From contig NZ_LMUL01000014.1 in the NCBI RefSeq assembly GCF_009765965.1, positions 673,807 through 737,806 of the forward strand: a DNA stretch of 64,000 nucleotides. Reading direction: 5' to 3'. Each line of letters begins with the position of its first letter. The stretch's first letter is position 1. This document shows positions 1-8,141 of this stretch, piece after piece. The notes below the pieces were generated by a model. The model had not been told where the DNA came from and did not search any database. It saw only the letters and a program-made list of their open reading frames with translations. The stretch is from Caulobacter sp. S45 (GTDB taxonomy: Bacteria; Pseudomonadota; Alphaproteobacteria; Caulobacterales; Caulobacteraceae). Position numbers and translations under genes: made by a program.

Positions 1-1749
1 GGCGGCGTGCAGGGTCATGATCTGCACGCTGTCGGCGCCCGGCCCCCGGTCCAGGTCCATCACCAGGCTGACGTGCTCCAGATAGGCGGTCAGGCTGTCG
101 AACTGGGCCATCGACTGGACCAGCTCCTTCAGGTTGTCGAGCCGGCCCTGGCTCTGCGGGCTGCGGTCGGCGCGCACCATGTCGGTGTAGCCGCTCTCCT
201 CCAGCACCGTCTCCATCACCTCCGCGTGGCGCGCATTGGCCGCCAGCCCCCGCCAGCGGTCCATGTCGCGCAGGAAGTTGGCCAACGCGGTGCGGGTGCG
301 GGCGGGCAACTCGTCGGTCTGGACCAGCCCCCGCGCCGCCAGCGAGGCGGACAGGCCGTGCACACGGGCGGCGGACAGTAGCTTCTGCACGCTGGCGTCG
401 CCGATACCGCGCTTGGGCTGGTTGACGATGCGCTCGAAGGCGAGGTCGTCCTCCTCGGAATTGATCAGGCGCAGGTAGGCGTGGGCGTCGCGGATTTCGG
501 CCCGCTCGAAGAAGCGCGGGCCGCCGACCACCGTGTAGGGGATCTGCAGCAGCACGAAGCGCTCTTCGAACGCCCGCATCTGGAACGAGGCGCGCACCAG
601 CACCGCCACCTCGTTGTAGCGCCGCTTGGTCCGCCGCCAGCGTTCGATCTCGTCGCCGATCAGCCGGGCCTCGGCCTCGCCGTCCCAGACGCCGGAGACG
701 CGGACCTTCTCGCCGCCCTTCTGTTCGGTCCACAGAGTCTTGCCCAGCCGACCCTTGTTGGTGGCGATCAGCCCGGAGGCGGCGGCCAGGATGTGCTCGG
801 TCGAACGATAGTTGCGCTCCAGCCGCACCACCTTGGCGCCGGGGAAGTCCCGCTCGAAGCGCAGGATGTTGTCCACCTCGGCGCCGCGCCAGCCATAGAT
901 CGACTGGTCGTCGTCGCCGACGCAGCAGACGTTGCGCCGCCCCTGGGCCAGCAGCCGCAGCCACAGGTACTGGGCGACGTTGGTGTCCTGGTACTCGTCC
1001 ACCAGCAGATAGCGGAACCGCTCCTGGAAGCTCTGCAGCACATCCGGATGGGCGGTGAAGATGGTCAGGTTGTGCAGCAGCAGGTCGCCGAAATCGCAGG
1101 CGTTCAGAGTGCGTAGCCGGTCCTGGTACATCCGGTAGAGCGCAACGCCCCGGCCGTTGGCGAAGCCGTCCCCTTCGGCCGGCGGGACCTTGTCGGGGAC
1201 CCAGCCCTTGTTCTTCCACTGGTCGATCAGGCCGGACAGGTGGCGCGGCGTCCAGCGCTTGGCGTCGATGTTCTCGACCTCGATCAACTGCTTCAGCAGG
1301 CGCTGCTGGTCGTCGTCGTCCAGGATGGTGAAGCTGGACTTCAGCCCCACCAGTTCGGCGTGGCGGCGCAGGATCTGGGCGGCGACGGAGTGGAAGGTGC
1401 CCAGCCAGCGCAGCCCCTCGGCCTGGCCGCCGATCAGGTGAGTGATCCGCTCGCGCATCTCGCGCGCCGCCTTGTTGGTGAAGGTGACGACCAGCAGCTC
1501 CCAGGGCCGCGCGCGATTGGTGCTGAGGATGTGGGCCAGCCGCGTGGTCAGCACCCGCGTCTTGCCGGTGCCCGCGCCCGCCAGCACCAACACCGGCCCA
1601 TCCACCGCCTCGACCGCGGCGCGCTGCTCGGGGTTCAGGCCGGACAGGTAGTCGGCGGCGGCGTCGACGCGGGCGAGGTCGGAGATACGGGGCGTGGAGA
1701 CGGACGGGGACGATGTGGACGTAGGTTGAGACGAGCTAGGTTGAGACAC
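1..1749 (-). CDS. uvrD: UvrD/PcrA-type ATP-dependent DNA helicase (partial, C-terminus outside window)
   Basis: Superfamily 1A 3'-5' helicase that unwinds DNA in nucleotide-excision and mismatch repair. The 583 codons visible carry the Q-motif region (LNPEQRAAV, about residue 38), Walker A (AGAGTGKT, residues 57-64), the TFTNKAA motif, Walker B as VDEYQD, motif III as GDDDQSIYGWRGA and motif IV as NYRS, in the usual order. I chose the GTG at 1749 because an AGGAA ribosome-binding site sits 7-8 bases upstream and no in-frame ATG precedes the conserved core. The first 30 residues are Ser/Thr/Pro-rich and probably disordered. The C-terminal helicase part is cut by the window edge. PcrA and UvrD cannot be told apart from this portion. 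Confidence 0.95.
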   Translation of the reverse strand, partial: MSQPSSSQPTSTSSPSVSTPRISDLARVDAAADYLSGLNPEQRAAVEAVDGPVLVLAGAGTGKTRVLTTRLAHILSTNRARPWELLVVTFTNKAAREMRERITHLIGGQAEGLRWLGTFHSVAAQILRRHAELVGLKSSFTILDDDDQQRLLKQLIEVENIDAKRWTPRHLSGLIDQWKNKGWVPDKVPPAEGDGFANGRGVALYRMYQDRLRTLNACDFGDLLLHNLTIFTAHPDVLQSFQERFRYLLVDEYQDTNVAQYLWLRLLAQGRRNVCCVGDDDQSIYGWRGAEVDNILRFERDFPGAKVVRLERNYRSTEHILAAASGLIATNKGRLGKTLWTEQKGGEKVRVSGVWDGEAEARLIGDEIERWRRTKRRYNEVAVLVRASFQMRAFEERFVLLQIPYTVVGGPRFFERAEIRDAHAYLRLINSEEDDLAFERIVNQPKRGIGDASVQKLLSAARVHGLSASLAARGLVQTDELPARTRTALANFLRDMDRWRGLAANARHAEVMETVLEESGYTDMVRADRSPQSQGRLDNLKELVQSMAQFDSLTAYLEHVSLVMDLDRGPGADSVQIMTLHAA

Positions 1750-1864
1750 GGGGCGTTCCTGAATCGAAGAACGAATGTAGCACACGCGGGTGCGAGCTTA
1801 AGACCCTGCGGCCAAACACCGTGCGATGGGACGCGCCCCAAGGGGTGCGGTATAGGACGGCTCC

Positions 1865-1889
1865 GGAACTTCGACTCCCACCGTCCGTT
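1865..1889 (+). promoter_or_regulatory. Candidate general-stress (EcfG/SigT-type) promoter
   Basis: GGAAC at 1865-1869 and CGTT at 1886-1889 are separated by 16 bases. This fits the alphaproteobacterial EcfG consensus (GGAAC, 16-17 bases, CGTT). It ends 30 bases before the start of the small membrane-protein gene. Only sequence match supports it. Confidence 0.45.
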
Positions 1890-1919
1890 CCGAAAGATCA
1901 TTGCGCTATAGGGGACGAC

Positions 1920-2123
1920 ATGAGCGATCCGGCTACCCCGAAGGTCTCCAGCCGGGTCTCCCCGCTCGCGGTCATCGTCGTGGTCATCCTCGTCGGGCTT
2001 GCCGTGCTGATCATGGTGCGGATGCATCGCCATCATCTGATGACGCCCGGCGGCGTGAAGGCTCCGACGTCCGCCGCCATGCCGGGGCGACCCGATGTGC
2101 GTACTAGCGCGACCAACGGCTAA
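1920..2123 (+). CDS. Small single-pass membrane protein, unknown function
   Basis: A 67-residue protein. Residues 1-14 are polar, followed by one strongly hydrophobic segment (about residues 15-34, PLAVIVVVILVGLAVLIMV) and then a His/Arg stretch (RMHRHH) and a Pro/Ala-rich tail. I chose the ATG at 1920 because an AGGGGA ribosome-binding site lies just upstream; the same frame is open further upstream but without a comparable signal. No family was recognised. The EcfG-like promoter ending at 1889 suggests induction in general stress, which is inference. Confidence 0.6.
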   Translation: MSDPATPKVSSRVSPLAVIVVVILVGLAVLIMVRMHRHHLMTPGGVKAPTSAAMPGRPDVRTSATNG

Positions 2124-2130
2124 TCGCCTT

Positions 2131-2340
2131 TTACTGAGCGCGACCCGCCCAGGTCAGCGCCGCAACCCGACAGGCGGACGCCAGCGCCCTGCCGCCCCGT
2201 CCTTCATCGATGCACCGGATCAGCGCCGCAAGACTGATATCCTGCACCACCGCCATGGCCTGTAGCACGGCCCAGAACTCCGCCTCCAGCGCAAGCGAGG
2301 TTTCGTGGCCGCTCAGGGTGACGGATTTCTTTTGTAACAT
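2131..2340 (-). CDS. Ribbon-helix-helix (RHH_4-type) domain protein
   Basis: A 69-residue protein. Its opening, with KKSVTLSGHETSLALEAEFW and then SLAALIRCIDEGRGGRALASACRV, follows the pattern of the RHH_4 family of small proteins widespread in Alphaproteobacteria (basic strand, FW motif, two helices with a conserved RGG turn). Such proteins are annotated as DNA-binding or as aryl-sulfate-sulfotransferase-associated, but their targets are mostly unknown. It stands alone, converging with the membrane-protein gene and diverging from the polyketide synthase gene. No toxin partner is adjacent, so I do not call it an antitoxin. Confidence 0.7.
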   Translation of the reverse strand: MLQKKSVTLSGHETSLALEAEFWAVLQAMAVVQDISLAALIRCIDEGRGGRALASACRVAALTWAGRAQ

Positions 2341-2568
2341 CAGCGGCGATCGTAACGTTTTCGAAATGGCGTCTGGGCGCGGACGATGTAATCAATCCGC
2401 ACAGGCGGTCCAGTCCCGCCCTTCGCACAGATCTCAGGAGCCTTTGCGGTTCGATCGGAATTTTTGAACCAACCACAAGGGCTCTCCCACTAACGTAGCT
2501 TCCGAACCTGCTGGCCGCCGCGCCAGGCGTCCCCTTCGGCCAGCAGGCTCTTATCGCCGGAGTAATGG

Positions 2569-3624
2569 ATGCCATCGCCTCGTCTGGTCGCGGTCGAAAC
2601 GGCCACGCCGCCTCATGTCCTCGTCCAGACCGAGGTCGCGGCGCGCGCCGCGGAAGTTTTCAAGGGTAAGGTGTTCCGCACGCCCGACCTGCTCTCGATC
2701 TTCGAAAACACCGGCATCAAGACCCGCAAGGCCATCCGACCCATGGCCTGGTATGGCGAACAGCATGGCTGGGCCGAACGCAACGAGGTCTATCTCGAAG
2801 GCGCCCAGGACCTCTATGTCGAGGTGGCGCAGAAGGCCCTAAACGCCGCCGGCCTGAGGGCCGATGAGATCGGCGCCCTGGTCACCGTCTCGTCTTCCGG
2901 CATCTCCACCCCCAGCCTTGAGGCGCGGGTGTTCGGGCGGATGGGCTACGATCCCAAGGTGCGGCGCACGCCGGTATTCGGGCTGGGTTGCGGCGGTGGC
3001 GCGGCGGGACTGTCCCTCGCCGCCCGCATCGCCCGCGAAAATCCGGACAAGCCCGTGCTGCTGGTGGTGGTGGAACTGTCCACCCTGGCCTGCCGCCCCG
3101 ACGAAGCCAGCAAGGAGAACATCATCTCCACCGCCCTGTTCGGAGACGGCGCGGCGGCGGCGGTGGTGTCGGCCGGGCCGGACGCCAAGGGCCGCAAGAT
3201 CATCGCCACCGGCGAGCATCTCTGGCCAGACACCCTGCAGATCATGGGCTGGCGCATCGACCCACTGGGGTTCGGGGTGATTCTGGCCAACTACGTCCCG
3301 GCCTTCGTCTCCAAGAACCTGGCGGAGGCCGCCGGCGACTTCCTGAAAACCGCCGGGCTGACCCACGAGCAGGTCGGCCGCTATGTGTGCCATCCCGGCG
3401 GGGCCAAGGTGGTGCCCGCGATCGAGGAGGCGCTGCAGCTGCCCCACGGCTCGCTCGACCTGGAGCGCCAGACCCTGGCCGAGTACGGCAATATGAGCGC
3501 GCCCACCGTGCTGTTCATCCTCAAGCAGGCGATGGAGCGCGGGGTGGACGGCCCGATCGTGGCCTCGGCCATGGGACCAGGCTTCACCGCCCACTTCCTG
3601 GCGCTCGGCGCGGACGAGGGCTGA
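2569..3624 (+). CDS. Type III polyketide synthase (chalcone/stilbene synthase family, BpsA-like)
   Basis: A 351-residue thiolase-fold enzyme that condenses acyl-CoA starters with malonyl-CoA. The Cys-His-Asn triad is readable: Cys141 in GLGCGGG, His275 in VCHPGG and Asn308 in YGNMSAPT. FGDGAAAAVV and the closing GPGF motif are also typical. The gene begins at an ATG after about 230 bases of non-coding DNA. It is followed after 4 bases by an isoprenylcysteine-methyltransferase-like gene. That pairing matches the bpsA-bpsB arrangement of Bacillus, where the synthase makes alkylpyrones and the partner O-methylates them. A long-chain alkylpyrone or alkylresorcinol product is therefore likely, but the chain length cannot be read from sequence. 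Confidence 0.88.
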   Translation: MPSPRLVAVETATPPHVLVQTEVAARAAEVFKGKVFRTPDLLSIFENTGIKTRKAIRPMAWYGEQHGWAERNEVYLEGAQDLYVEVAQKALNAAGLRADEIGALVTVSSSGISTPSLEARVFGRMGYDPKVRRTPVFGLGCGGGAAGLSLAARIARENPDKPVLLVVVELSTLACRPDEASKENIISTALFGDGAAAAVVSAGPDAKGRKIIATGEHLWPDTLQIMGWRIDPLGFGVILANYVPAFVSKNLAEAAGDFLKTAGLTHEQVGRYVCHPGGAKVVPAIEEALQLPHGSLDLERQTLAEYGNMSAPTVLFILKQAMERGVDGPIVASAMGPGFTAHFLALGADEG

Positions 3625-3628
3625 GGTC

Positions 3629-4123
3629 GTGCCCGGCGCTCTGATCCTTCTCGTCTTCGTCACCCTCCAGCGTCTCGCCGAGCTGGTCTGGAGCCGTAGC
3701 AACGAACGTCGCCTCCAGGCGATGGGCGCCGTGCAGGCGGGCGCCAAGCACTATCCGATCATGGTGGCCCTGCACGGGCTTTGGCTCGTGGCGCTGTGGC
3801 TGTGGGGTTGGGACCGGCCGCTGGTCTGGCCCTGGGTCGCCATATTCATCGTGCTTCAGCTCGGACGCGTCTGGGTGCTGGCCACGCTCGGCCGCCGCTG
3901 GACCACACGGGTGTTCGTGCTGCCGGGCGAGACCCTGGTGCGCAAAGGCCCTTTCCGGTTCGTCAGCCATCCGAACTATGTCGTGGTGATCCTGGAGATC
4001 TTCGCCCTGCCGCTGGCCTTCGGGCTGGTGTGGGTTTCGCTGGCGTTCGGGCTCGCCAATCTGGCGCTGCTGGCGTGGCGGGTTCGGGTGGAGAACCGTG
4101 CGCTGGACACCGTCCGGGGATAG
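3629..4123 (+). CDS. Isoprenylcysteine carboxyl methyltransferase-family membrane protein (BpsB-like)
   Basis: A 164-residue integral membrane protein with about four hydrophobic segments. It carries the ICMT C-terminal signature GPFRFVSHPNYVVVILEIFALPLAFG, followed by a terminal RVRVENRAL, the SAM-binding end of the family. It starts at a GTG 4 bases after the polyketide synthase stop, so the two genes are surely co-transcribed and translationally linked. By analogy with Bacillus BpsB it would methylate the polyketide made by its neighbour, in the membrane. Bacteria have no prenylated CaaX proteins, which makes a protein substrate unlikely. About 54 bases separate it from prfA. Confidence 0.85.
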   Translation: MPGALILLVFVTLQRLAELVWSRSNERRLQAMGAVQAGAKHYPIMVALHGLWLVALWLWGWDRPLVWPWVAIFIVLQLGRVWVLATLGRRWTTRVFVLPGETLVRKGPFRFVSHPNYVVVILEIFALPLAFGLVWVSLAFGLANLALLAWRVRVENRALDTVRG

Positions 4124-4177
4124 ACGAAACATCGCGCCCCTGGACGCGCCGCTCCGCGCGTTCCATATCCCGCCGCC

Positions 4178-5254
4178 ATGCATCTGCCTCAGGCCAAGCT
4201 GAATTCCGTCCTCGACCGTTTCCACGAAGTGGAGGCGCGCATGTCGGCCGCCTCCGACGGCGCCGAGATCGTGCGCCTGTCCAAGGAGCACGCCGAACTT
4301 CGCCCCGTCGCCGACGCCGTGAGCAATCTGGCCAAGGCGCGCGCCGAACTGCCGGAACTGGAGGAGATGGCGGCCTCCGGCGATCCGGAGATGAGCGCGA
4401 TGGCCCGCGAGGAGATGGCGGCGCTGAACGCCCGCCTGCCCGACCTGGAACGCGGCGTCGCCCTGCTGCTGGCGCCCAAGGACCGCGACGAGAACGCCAG
4501 CGCCATCCTGGAAGTGCGCGCCGGCACCGGCGGCGACGAGGCGGCCCTGTTCGCCGGCGACCTGTTTCGCATGTACCAGCGCTACGCCACGCTGCAGGGC
4601 TGGCGGATGGAGATCGAGGACGTCTCCGAAGGCGAGGTCGGCGGCTACAAGGAGATCATCGCGTCGGTCACCGGCGACGGCGTGTTCGGCCGGATGAAGT
4701 TCGAGAGCGGCGTCCACCGGGTGCAGCGCGTGCCGACCACCGAGACCCAGGGCCGCATCCACACCAGCGCCGCCACCGTCGCCGTCCTGCCCGAACCCGT
4801 GGACGTGGAGATCGAGGTCAACGACGCGGACATCCGCATCGACACCTACCGCTCCTCCGGCGCCGGCGGCCAGCACGTCAACAAGACCGACTCCGCGGTG
4901 CGCATCACCCACCTGCCCACCGGCATCGTGGTCACCTCCTCGGAAAAGTCCCAGCACCAGAACCGCGCCAAGGCGATGAAGGTGCTGAAGGCGCGCCTGT
5001 ACGACGCCCAGCGCGGCCAGCTCGACGCCGACCGGGCCGCCGCGCGCAAGGAGCAGGTGGGCTCGGGCGACCGCTCCGAACGCATCCGCACCTACAACTT
5101 CCCACAGGGGCGGGTGACCGACCACCGCATCAACCTGACCGTCTACAACCTGCCCAAGGTGATGGAGGGCGACGCCCTGGACGAACTGGTCAACGCCCTG
5201 ATCGCCGACGACCAGGCCGCCCGCCTGGCCACGCTGGAAGACGAGTTCGGCTGA
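4178..5254 (+). CDS. prfA: Peptide chain release factor 1
   Basis: RF1 recognises UAA/UAG stop codons and releases the finished peptide. At 358 residues it has the normal length. The catalytic GGQ is at residues 230-232 in the context [16 protein letters not shown], preceded by the tRNA-mimicking domain with [18 protein letters not shown]. The anticodon-like PxT tripeptide is present as PTT in [15 protein letters not shown]. The ATG at 4178 leaves the usual N-terminal helical domain. In most bacteria prmC (the GGQ methyltransferase gene) directly follows prfA. Here it does not: a repeat element and a small lipoprotein gene come next. Confidence 0.97.
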   Translation: MHLPQAKLNSVLDRFHEVEARMSAASDGAEIVRLSKEHAELRPVADAVSNLAKARAELPELEEMAASGDPEMSAMAREEMAALNARLPDLERGVALLLAPKDRDENASAILEVRAGTGGDEAALFAGDLFRMYQRYATLQGWRMEIEDVSEGEVGGYKEIIASVTGDGVFGRMKFESGVHRVQRVPTTETQGRIHTSAATVAVLPEPVDVEIEVNDADIRIDTYRSSGAGGQHVNKTDSAVRITHLPTGIVVTSSEKSQHQNRAKAMKVLKARLYDAQRGQLDADRAAARKEQVGSGDRSERIRTYNFPQGRVTDHRINLTVYNLPKVMEGDALDELVNALIADDQAARLATLEDEFG

Positions 5255-5260
5255 CGGGGC

Positions 5261-5370
5261 TGCGTGCTTCGAGACGCGGCTCGCGCCGCTCCTCAGCATG
5301 ATGAAACCTGGGGATTCGCCAAAACCTTCGTCGTGCTGAGGAGCCCCGAAGGGGCGTCTCGAAGCACGCA
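5261..5370. repeat. Dispersed palindromic element, family A, copy 1
   Basis: A 110-bp intergenic unit bounded by perfect 17-bp inverted repeats (TGCGTGCTTCGAGACGC at 5261-5277; its complement at 5354-5370). Inside them is a second nested inverted repeat (CTCCTCAGCA and TGCTGAGGAG). A close relative lies at 14306-14412. It has no coding capacity and resembles a REP/MITE-type element. It follows prfA directly and may act as its transcript end. Confidence 0.8.
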
Positions 5371-5441
5371 CCACGCCAATAGCGTCAACGATTGATGAAC
5401 GGATGATCGGCTAAGCTAAGCGGCTGAGACCGGAGCCTCCC

Positions 5442-5660
5442 GTGCAATCCCTTCGCCTGATACGTCTGGCCGCCGCCGCCGTCGTGGCCGCCTCCCTGCC
5501 GCTTGCTGGTTGCGTGGTGGGCGCGGTCGCTGGGACGGCGGTCGGCGTTGCGGGCGCGGCGGTGAAGACCGGCGTCAAGGTGGCCGGGGCGACGGCGGGC
5601 GCGGCGGTCAACACCACCGGAGCCGTGGTGCGCACCGCAACGGGCGGCGGCGGTCGTTAA
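5442..5660 (+). CDS. Small Ala/Gly/Val-rich lipoprotein
   Basis: A 72-residue protein starting at GTG. It has a basic N-terminus (QSLRLIRL), a hydrophobic segment and the lipobox LAGC, giving a mature lipid-modified Cys at about residue 24. The mature part is a low-complexity repeat of VAGAAV/TAGAAV units ending in a Gly-rich tail. No enzymatic motif is present. Similar tiny lipoproteins are common in Caulobacterales and may act in the envelope. It stands alone between the family A repeat and the convergent queD gene. Confidence 0.6.
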   Translation: MQSLRLIRLAAAAVVAASLPLAGCVVGAVAGTAVGVAGAAVKTGVKVAGATAGAAVNTTGAVVRTATGGGGR

Positions 5661-5678
5661 GCTGCTGCGACGGCTGGG

Positions 5679-6047
5679 CTAAAGCTCCAGCGCACAGCGC
5701 TCGTGCACGGTCGGACGCGAGATCACGATCCGCGACAGGCCCGGGAATTCCGGCTTCAGGCGCGCCGCGAAATACAGGCACAGCCGTTCCAGGGTGGGGC
5801 TCTCCAAGCCGGGCTTCTCGTTGAGCAGGCCATGGTCGAGCTCGCCCGCCACCGCCTTCAGCACCGCGTCCAACCGGCCCAGGTCTTCGACCCAGCCGAC
5901 CGGGCCCTGGATCACGCCGCGCACGGTCGCCTCCACCTGGAAGGAATGGCCATGCAGCCGGCGGTACTCGCCCTTAGGCCCGGCCGGCAGACTGTGGGCG
6001 GCGTCGAAGCTCGCGGCCTTGGTGATCTCGAATACAGGATCGGACAT
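5679..6047 (-). CDS. queD: 6-carboxytetrahydropterin synthase-like protein (QueD)
   Basis: Member of the PTPS/QueD family, which converts 7,8-dihydroneopterin triphosphate to 6-carboxytetrahydropterin in queuosine synthesis. It has 122 residues from the ATG at 6047. The zinc-binding histidines are present: His18 in FDAAHSLP, and His32 and His34 in RRLHGHSF. LDHGLLN and the closing PTVHERCALEL also fit. The catalytic Cys that precedes RLHGHSF in E. coli QueD is Tyr28 here. It is the last gene of queC-queE-queD, 35 bases behind queE, so its role in this pathway is well supported by context. The frame is open upstream, but the ATG at 6047 gives the family's normal N-terminus. Confidence 0.9.
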   Translation of the reverse strand: MSDPVFEITKAASFDAAHSLPAGPKGEYRRLHGHSFQVEATVRGVIQGPVGWVEDLGRLDAVLKAVAGELDHGLLNEKPGLESPTLERLCLYFAARLKPEFPGLSRIVISRPTVHERCALEL

Positions 6048-6082
6048 GATGCAGTCTTGAACAGGAAACCTTGGAGGAAGCC

Positions 6083-6718
6083 CTAAGGCAGGCCGAGATA
6101 TTTGTGGGTCTGGACGCTCAATCGCCAGCGCGGATGGTCCAGGCAATAGGCGATGGCGGCCTGAGTGTTCTCCGCGCGGGCGGGGCCGTCCATGGGTTGC
6201 AGCAGGAAACGTTCGAAGTCCAGCGCTTCGAACCGCGCCGGATCGACGCCGGGCTGGGGATAGACCAGCTTCAGTTCCTGGCCGGACGTCTGCACCAATT
6301 GCGTCGCGCCCTTGGGGCTGACGCAGATCCAGTCGACGCCGGGTACGACCTCAAGCGTCCCGTTGGTCTCGATCGCCAGCTCGAACCCCGCCGCGTGGAA
6401 AGCATCCGCCAGGGCGGCGTCGAGCTGGAGCATCGGCTCGCCGCCGGTGCAGACCACCAGCCGCGGCTCGCCCACAGGACCGCGCCACAGGGCCTCGGCG
6501 GCGGCGATCAGATCGGCCGGCGTCTCGAACCGGGCGCCGCCAGGGCCGTCCATGCCCACGAAGTCGGTATCGCAGAAATTGCAGGCGGCCTCGGCCCGGT
6601 CCTGCTCGCGTCCGGACCACAGGTTGCAGCCGGCGAAGCGGCAGAACACCGCCGGACGACCGGCCTGACCGCCCTCGCCCTGCAAGGTGAGGAACAGTTC
6701 CTTGACGGCGTAGCTCAT
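6083..6718 (-). CDS. queE: 7-carboxy-7-deazaguanine synthase (radical SAM)
   Basis: QueE performs the radical ring contraction of 6-carboxytetrahydropterin to 7-carboxy-7-deazaguanine. The 211-residue protein opens [20 protein letters not shown]. Its iron-sulfur cluster ligands follow a CX14CX2C spacing (GCNLWSG to ACNFCDTDF) rather than the common CX3CX2C, a variant known from Burkholderia Que[10 protein letters not shown] and ETNGT are the SAM-binding motifs. The start ATG overlaps the queC stop by four bases (ATGA), showing translational coupling. Confidence 0.95.
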   Translation of the reverse strand: MSYAVKELFLTLQGEGGQAGRPAVFCRFAGCNLWSGREQDRAEAACNFCDTDFVGMDGPGGARFETPADLIAAAEALWRGPVGEPRLVVCTGGEPMLQLDAALADAFHAAGFELAIETNGTLEVVPGVDWICVSPKGATQLVQTSGQELKLVYPQPGVDPARFEALDFERFLLQPMDGPARAENTQAAIAYCLDHPRWRLSVQTHKYLGLP

Positions 6719-7461
6719 GCCGCCGCTCCCTCGCGCCACTCCACCCAGCCCTTGGCCCGCAGTTCGCACGCCGGACAATGGCCGCAGCCATAGCCCCAGG
6801 CATGGCGTTCGCCGCGCTCGCCGAGATAGCAGGTGTGGCTGTCCTCCAGGATCAGGTCGACCAGGGCCGAGCCGCCGAGCTCTTCGGCCATGGCCCAGGT
6901 CTGCGCCTTGGTCAGCCGCATCAGCGGCGTCTCGATCGTGAACGGCCGGTCCAAGCCGAGCTGCAGCGTCTGCTGCATGGCGTCGAGCGTGTCGCGACGG
7001 CAATCGGGATAACCGGAGAAATCAGTCTCGCACATGCCGCCGATCAGGGCCTCGATCCCACGCCGATCCGCCAGGGCCGCCGCATAGATGAAGAACACCA
7101 GGTTGCGGCCCGGCACGAAGGTCGAAGGCAGGCCCCGGTCGGTCATTTCGATGGCCCGGTCCGCCGTCAGCGCCGATTGCGCCACCGCCCCGAACCCGCG
7201 CAGGTCGAGCACATGGTCCTCGCCCATACGCTCCGCCCACTGGGGGAAGCGGTTGCGCACGCCCTCCAGCACCCGCTGGCGAGCCTGCATCTCGACGCCA
7301 TGGCGCTGGCCGTAATCGAAGCCCGCCGTCTCCACCCGGCCGTATCGCTGCAGCGCCCAGACCAGGCAGGTCGAGCTGTCCTGGCCGCCCGAGAACAGCA
7401 CGAGCGCTCCACCGGAACGCGGAAGCGGCGATGGCGAGGGGTCTCGAATCGGATCGGGCAT
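6715..7461 (-). CDS. queC: 7-cyano-7-deazaguanine synthase
   Basis: QueC turns 7-carboxy-7-deazaguanine into preQ0 using ATP and ammonia. The 248-residue protein has the PP-loop ATP motif SGGQDSST near residue 20, RNLVFF, and a C-terminal zinc site (CYLGERGE to [10 protein letters not shown]). The ATG at 7461 was chosen because the family begins shortly before the PP-loop; the frame stays open for about 75 more codons upstream but that part is arginine-rich and looks non-coding. It is the first gene of queC-queE-queD. No preQ1 riboswitch could be identified upstream. Confidence 0.95.
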   Translation of the reverse strand: MPDPIRDPSPSPLPRSGGALVLFSGGQDSSTCLVWALQRYGRVETAGFDYGQRHGVEMQARQRVLEGVRNRFPQWAERMGEDHVLDLRGFGAVAQSALTADRAIEMTDRGLPSTFVPGRNLVFFIYAAALADRRGIEALIGGMCETDFSGYPDCRRDTLDAMQQTLQLGLDRPFTIETPLMRLTKAQTWAMAEELGGSALVDLILEDSHTCYLGERGERHAWGYGCGHCPACELRAKGWVEWREGAAA

Positions 7462-7661
7462 GGGGACAGACCGGGACCGCACCGCCCAAGCAGCGAGCAA
7501 TGGCGCAGCGCGTCGGTTCGGGAACGTGGATGAAAGATGCGCCGATGCTCTACACCACCTGGACGATGGCGGAAACCGTGAGCGCCGCGCGCACGGCGAC
7601 GTTTGCCCGCAGAGTCCGGGACGCCAGGTCCGTGTAAGGGTCGAAAGATGGAGACCGTGGA

Positions 7662-7985
7662 ATGATCTGGCTGCTGGCCGTGGCCGCAATGGCGGGGGCC
7701 GCCGCCCAGGACGACCCGCAGGCGACCGTCCAGGAACTGCAACAGGTCTACCAGGACAGCTGCGCCCAGCGCGCCTACGGCGCCTTCGACGACGTCTGCG
7801 ACCAGATCAATCAGCAGCTCCACCAAGCCCAGGTCGCCGCCGATCGCGCCGCACGCGAAGCGAGGCGGAAACCGCCCAAGACGGTCGTCCCCAAGCCGAT
7901 TGCGCCGACGGCTTCCGACGCGCCAGCGTCGGCCGCGCCAACCCAGGCCGCGCCGCCAGCGCCGCCGACTGAACCACGCGGGTAG
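7662..7985 (+). CDS. Small secreted protein, unknown function
   Basis: A 107-residue protein with a short signal peptide ([16 protein letters not shown]), a helical middle containing two cysteines ([17 protein letters not shown], possibly a disulfide) and a Lys/Pro/Ala-rich C-terminal tail. No family was recognised. It diverges from queC across about 200 bases and is followed directly by the family B repeat. The two-cysteine helix suggests a periplasmic protein. Confidence 0.55.
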   Translation: MIWLLAVAAMAGAAAQDDPQATVQELQQVYQDSCAQRAYGAFDDVCDQINQQLHQAQVAADRAAREARRKPPKTVVPKPIAPTASDAPASAAPTQAAPPAPPTEPRG

Positions 7986-7989
7986 CTTG

Positions 7990-8134
7990 CCTCCCTCTCC
8001 CTCGAAGGGAGAGTGTCGGGGTGAGGGTGTGGCGCCCGGCGTTCGGAAGCCCGATGAGGCGCAGCCTCACAAGCCCTATCGGAAGCGTTCTGCACTCACC
8101 CCCATCCCTGCCCTTCCCCCTTCGAGGGGGAAGG
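7990..8134. repeat. Dispersed inverted-repeat element, family B, copy 1
   Basis: The element is bounded by two hairpins, CTCTCCCT-cga-AGGGAGAG (7995-8013) and CCTTCCCCCT-tcg-AGGGGGAAGG (8112-8134). GGGGTGAGGGTGT follows the first hairpin and CACTCACCCCCATCCC precedes the second, so the whole unit folds on itself. It lies between two convergent genes and could terminate both. A second copy is at 57470-57617. Confidence 0.75.
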
Positions 8135-8141
8135 AACAAGC

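Noticed and set aside
3584..5374. Long minus-strand open frame opposite the methyltransferase and prfA
   Set aside because: prfA on the plus strand is unambiguous; the antisense product is low-complexity.
7462..7661. preQ1 riboswitch upstream of queC
   Set aside because: No recognisable preQ1 aptamer core was found in the leader.
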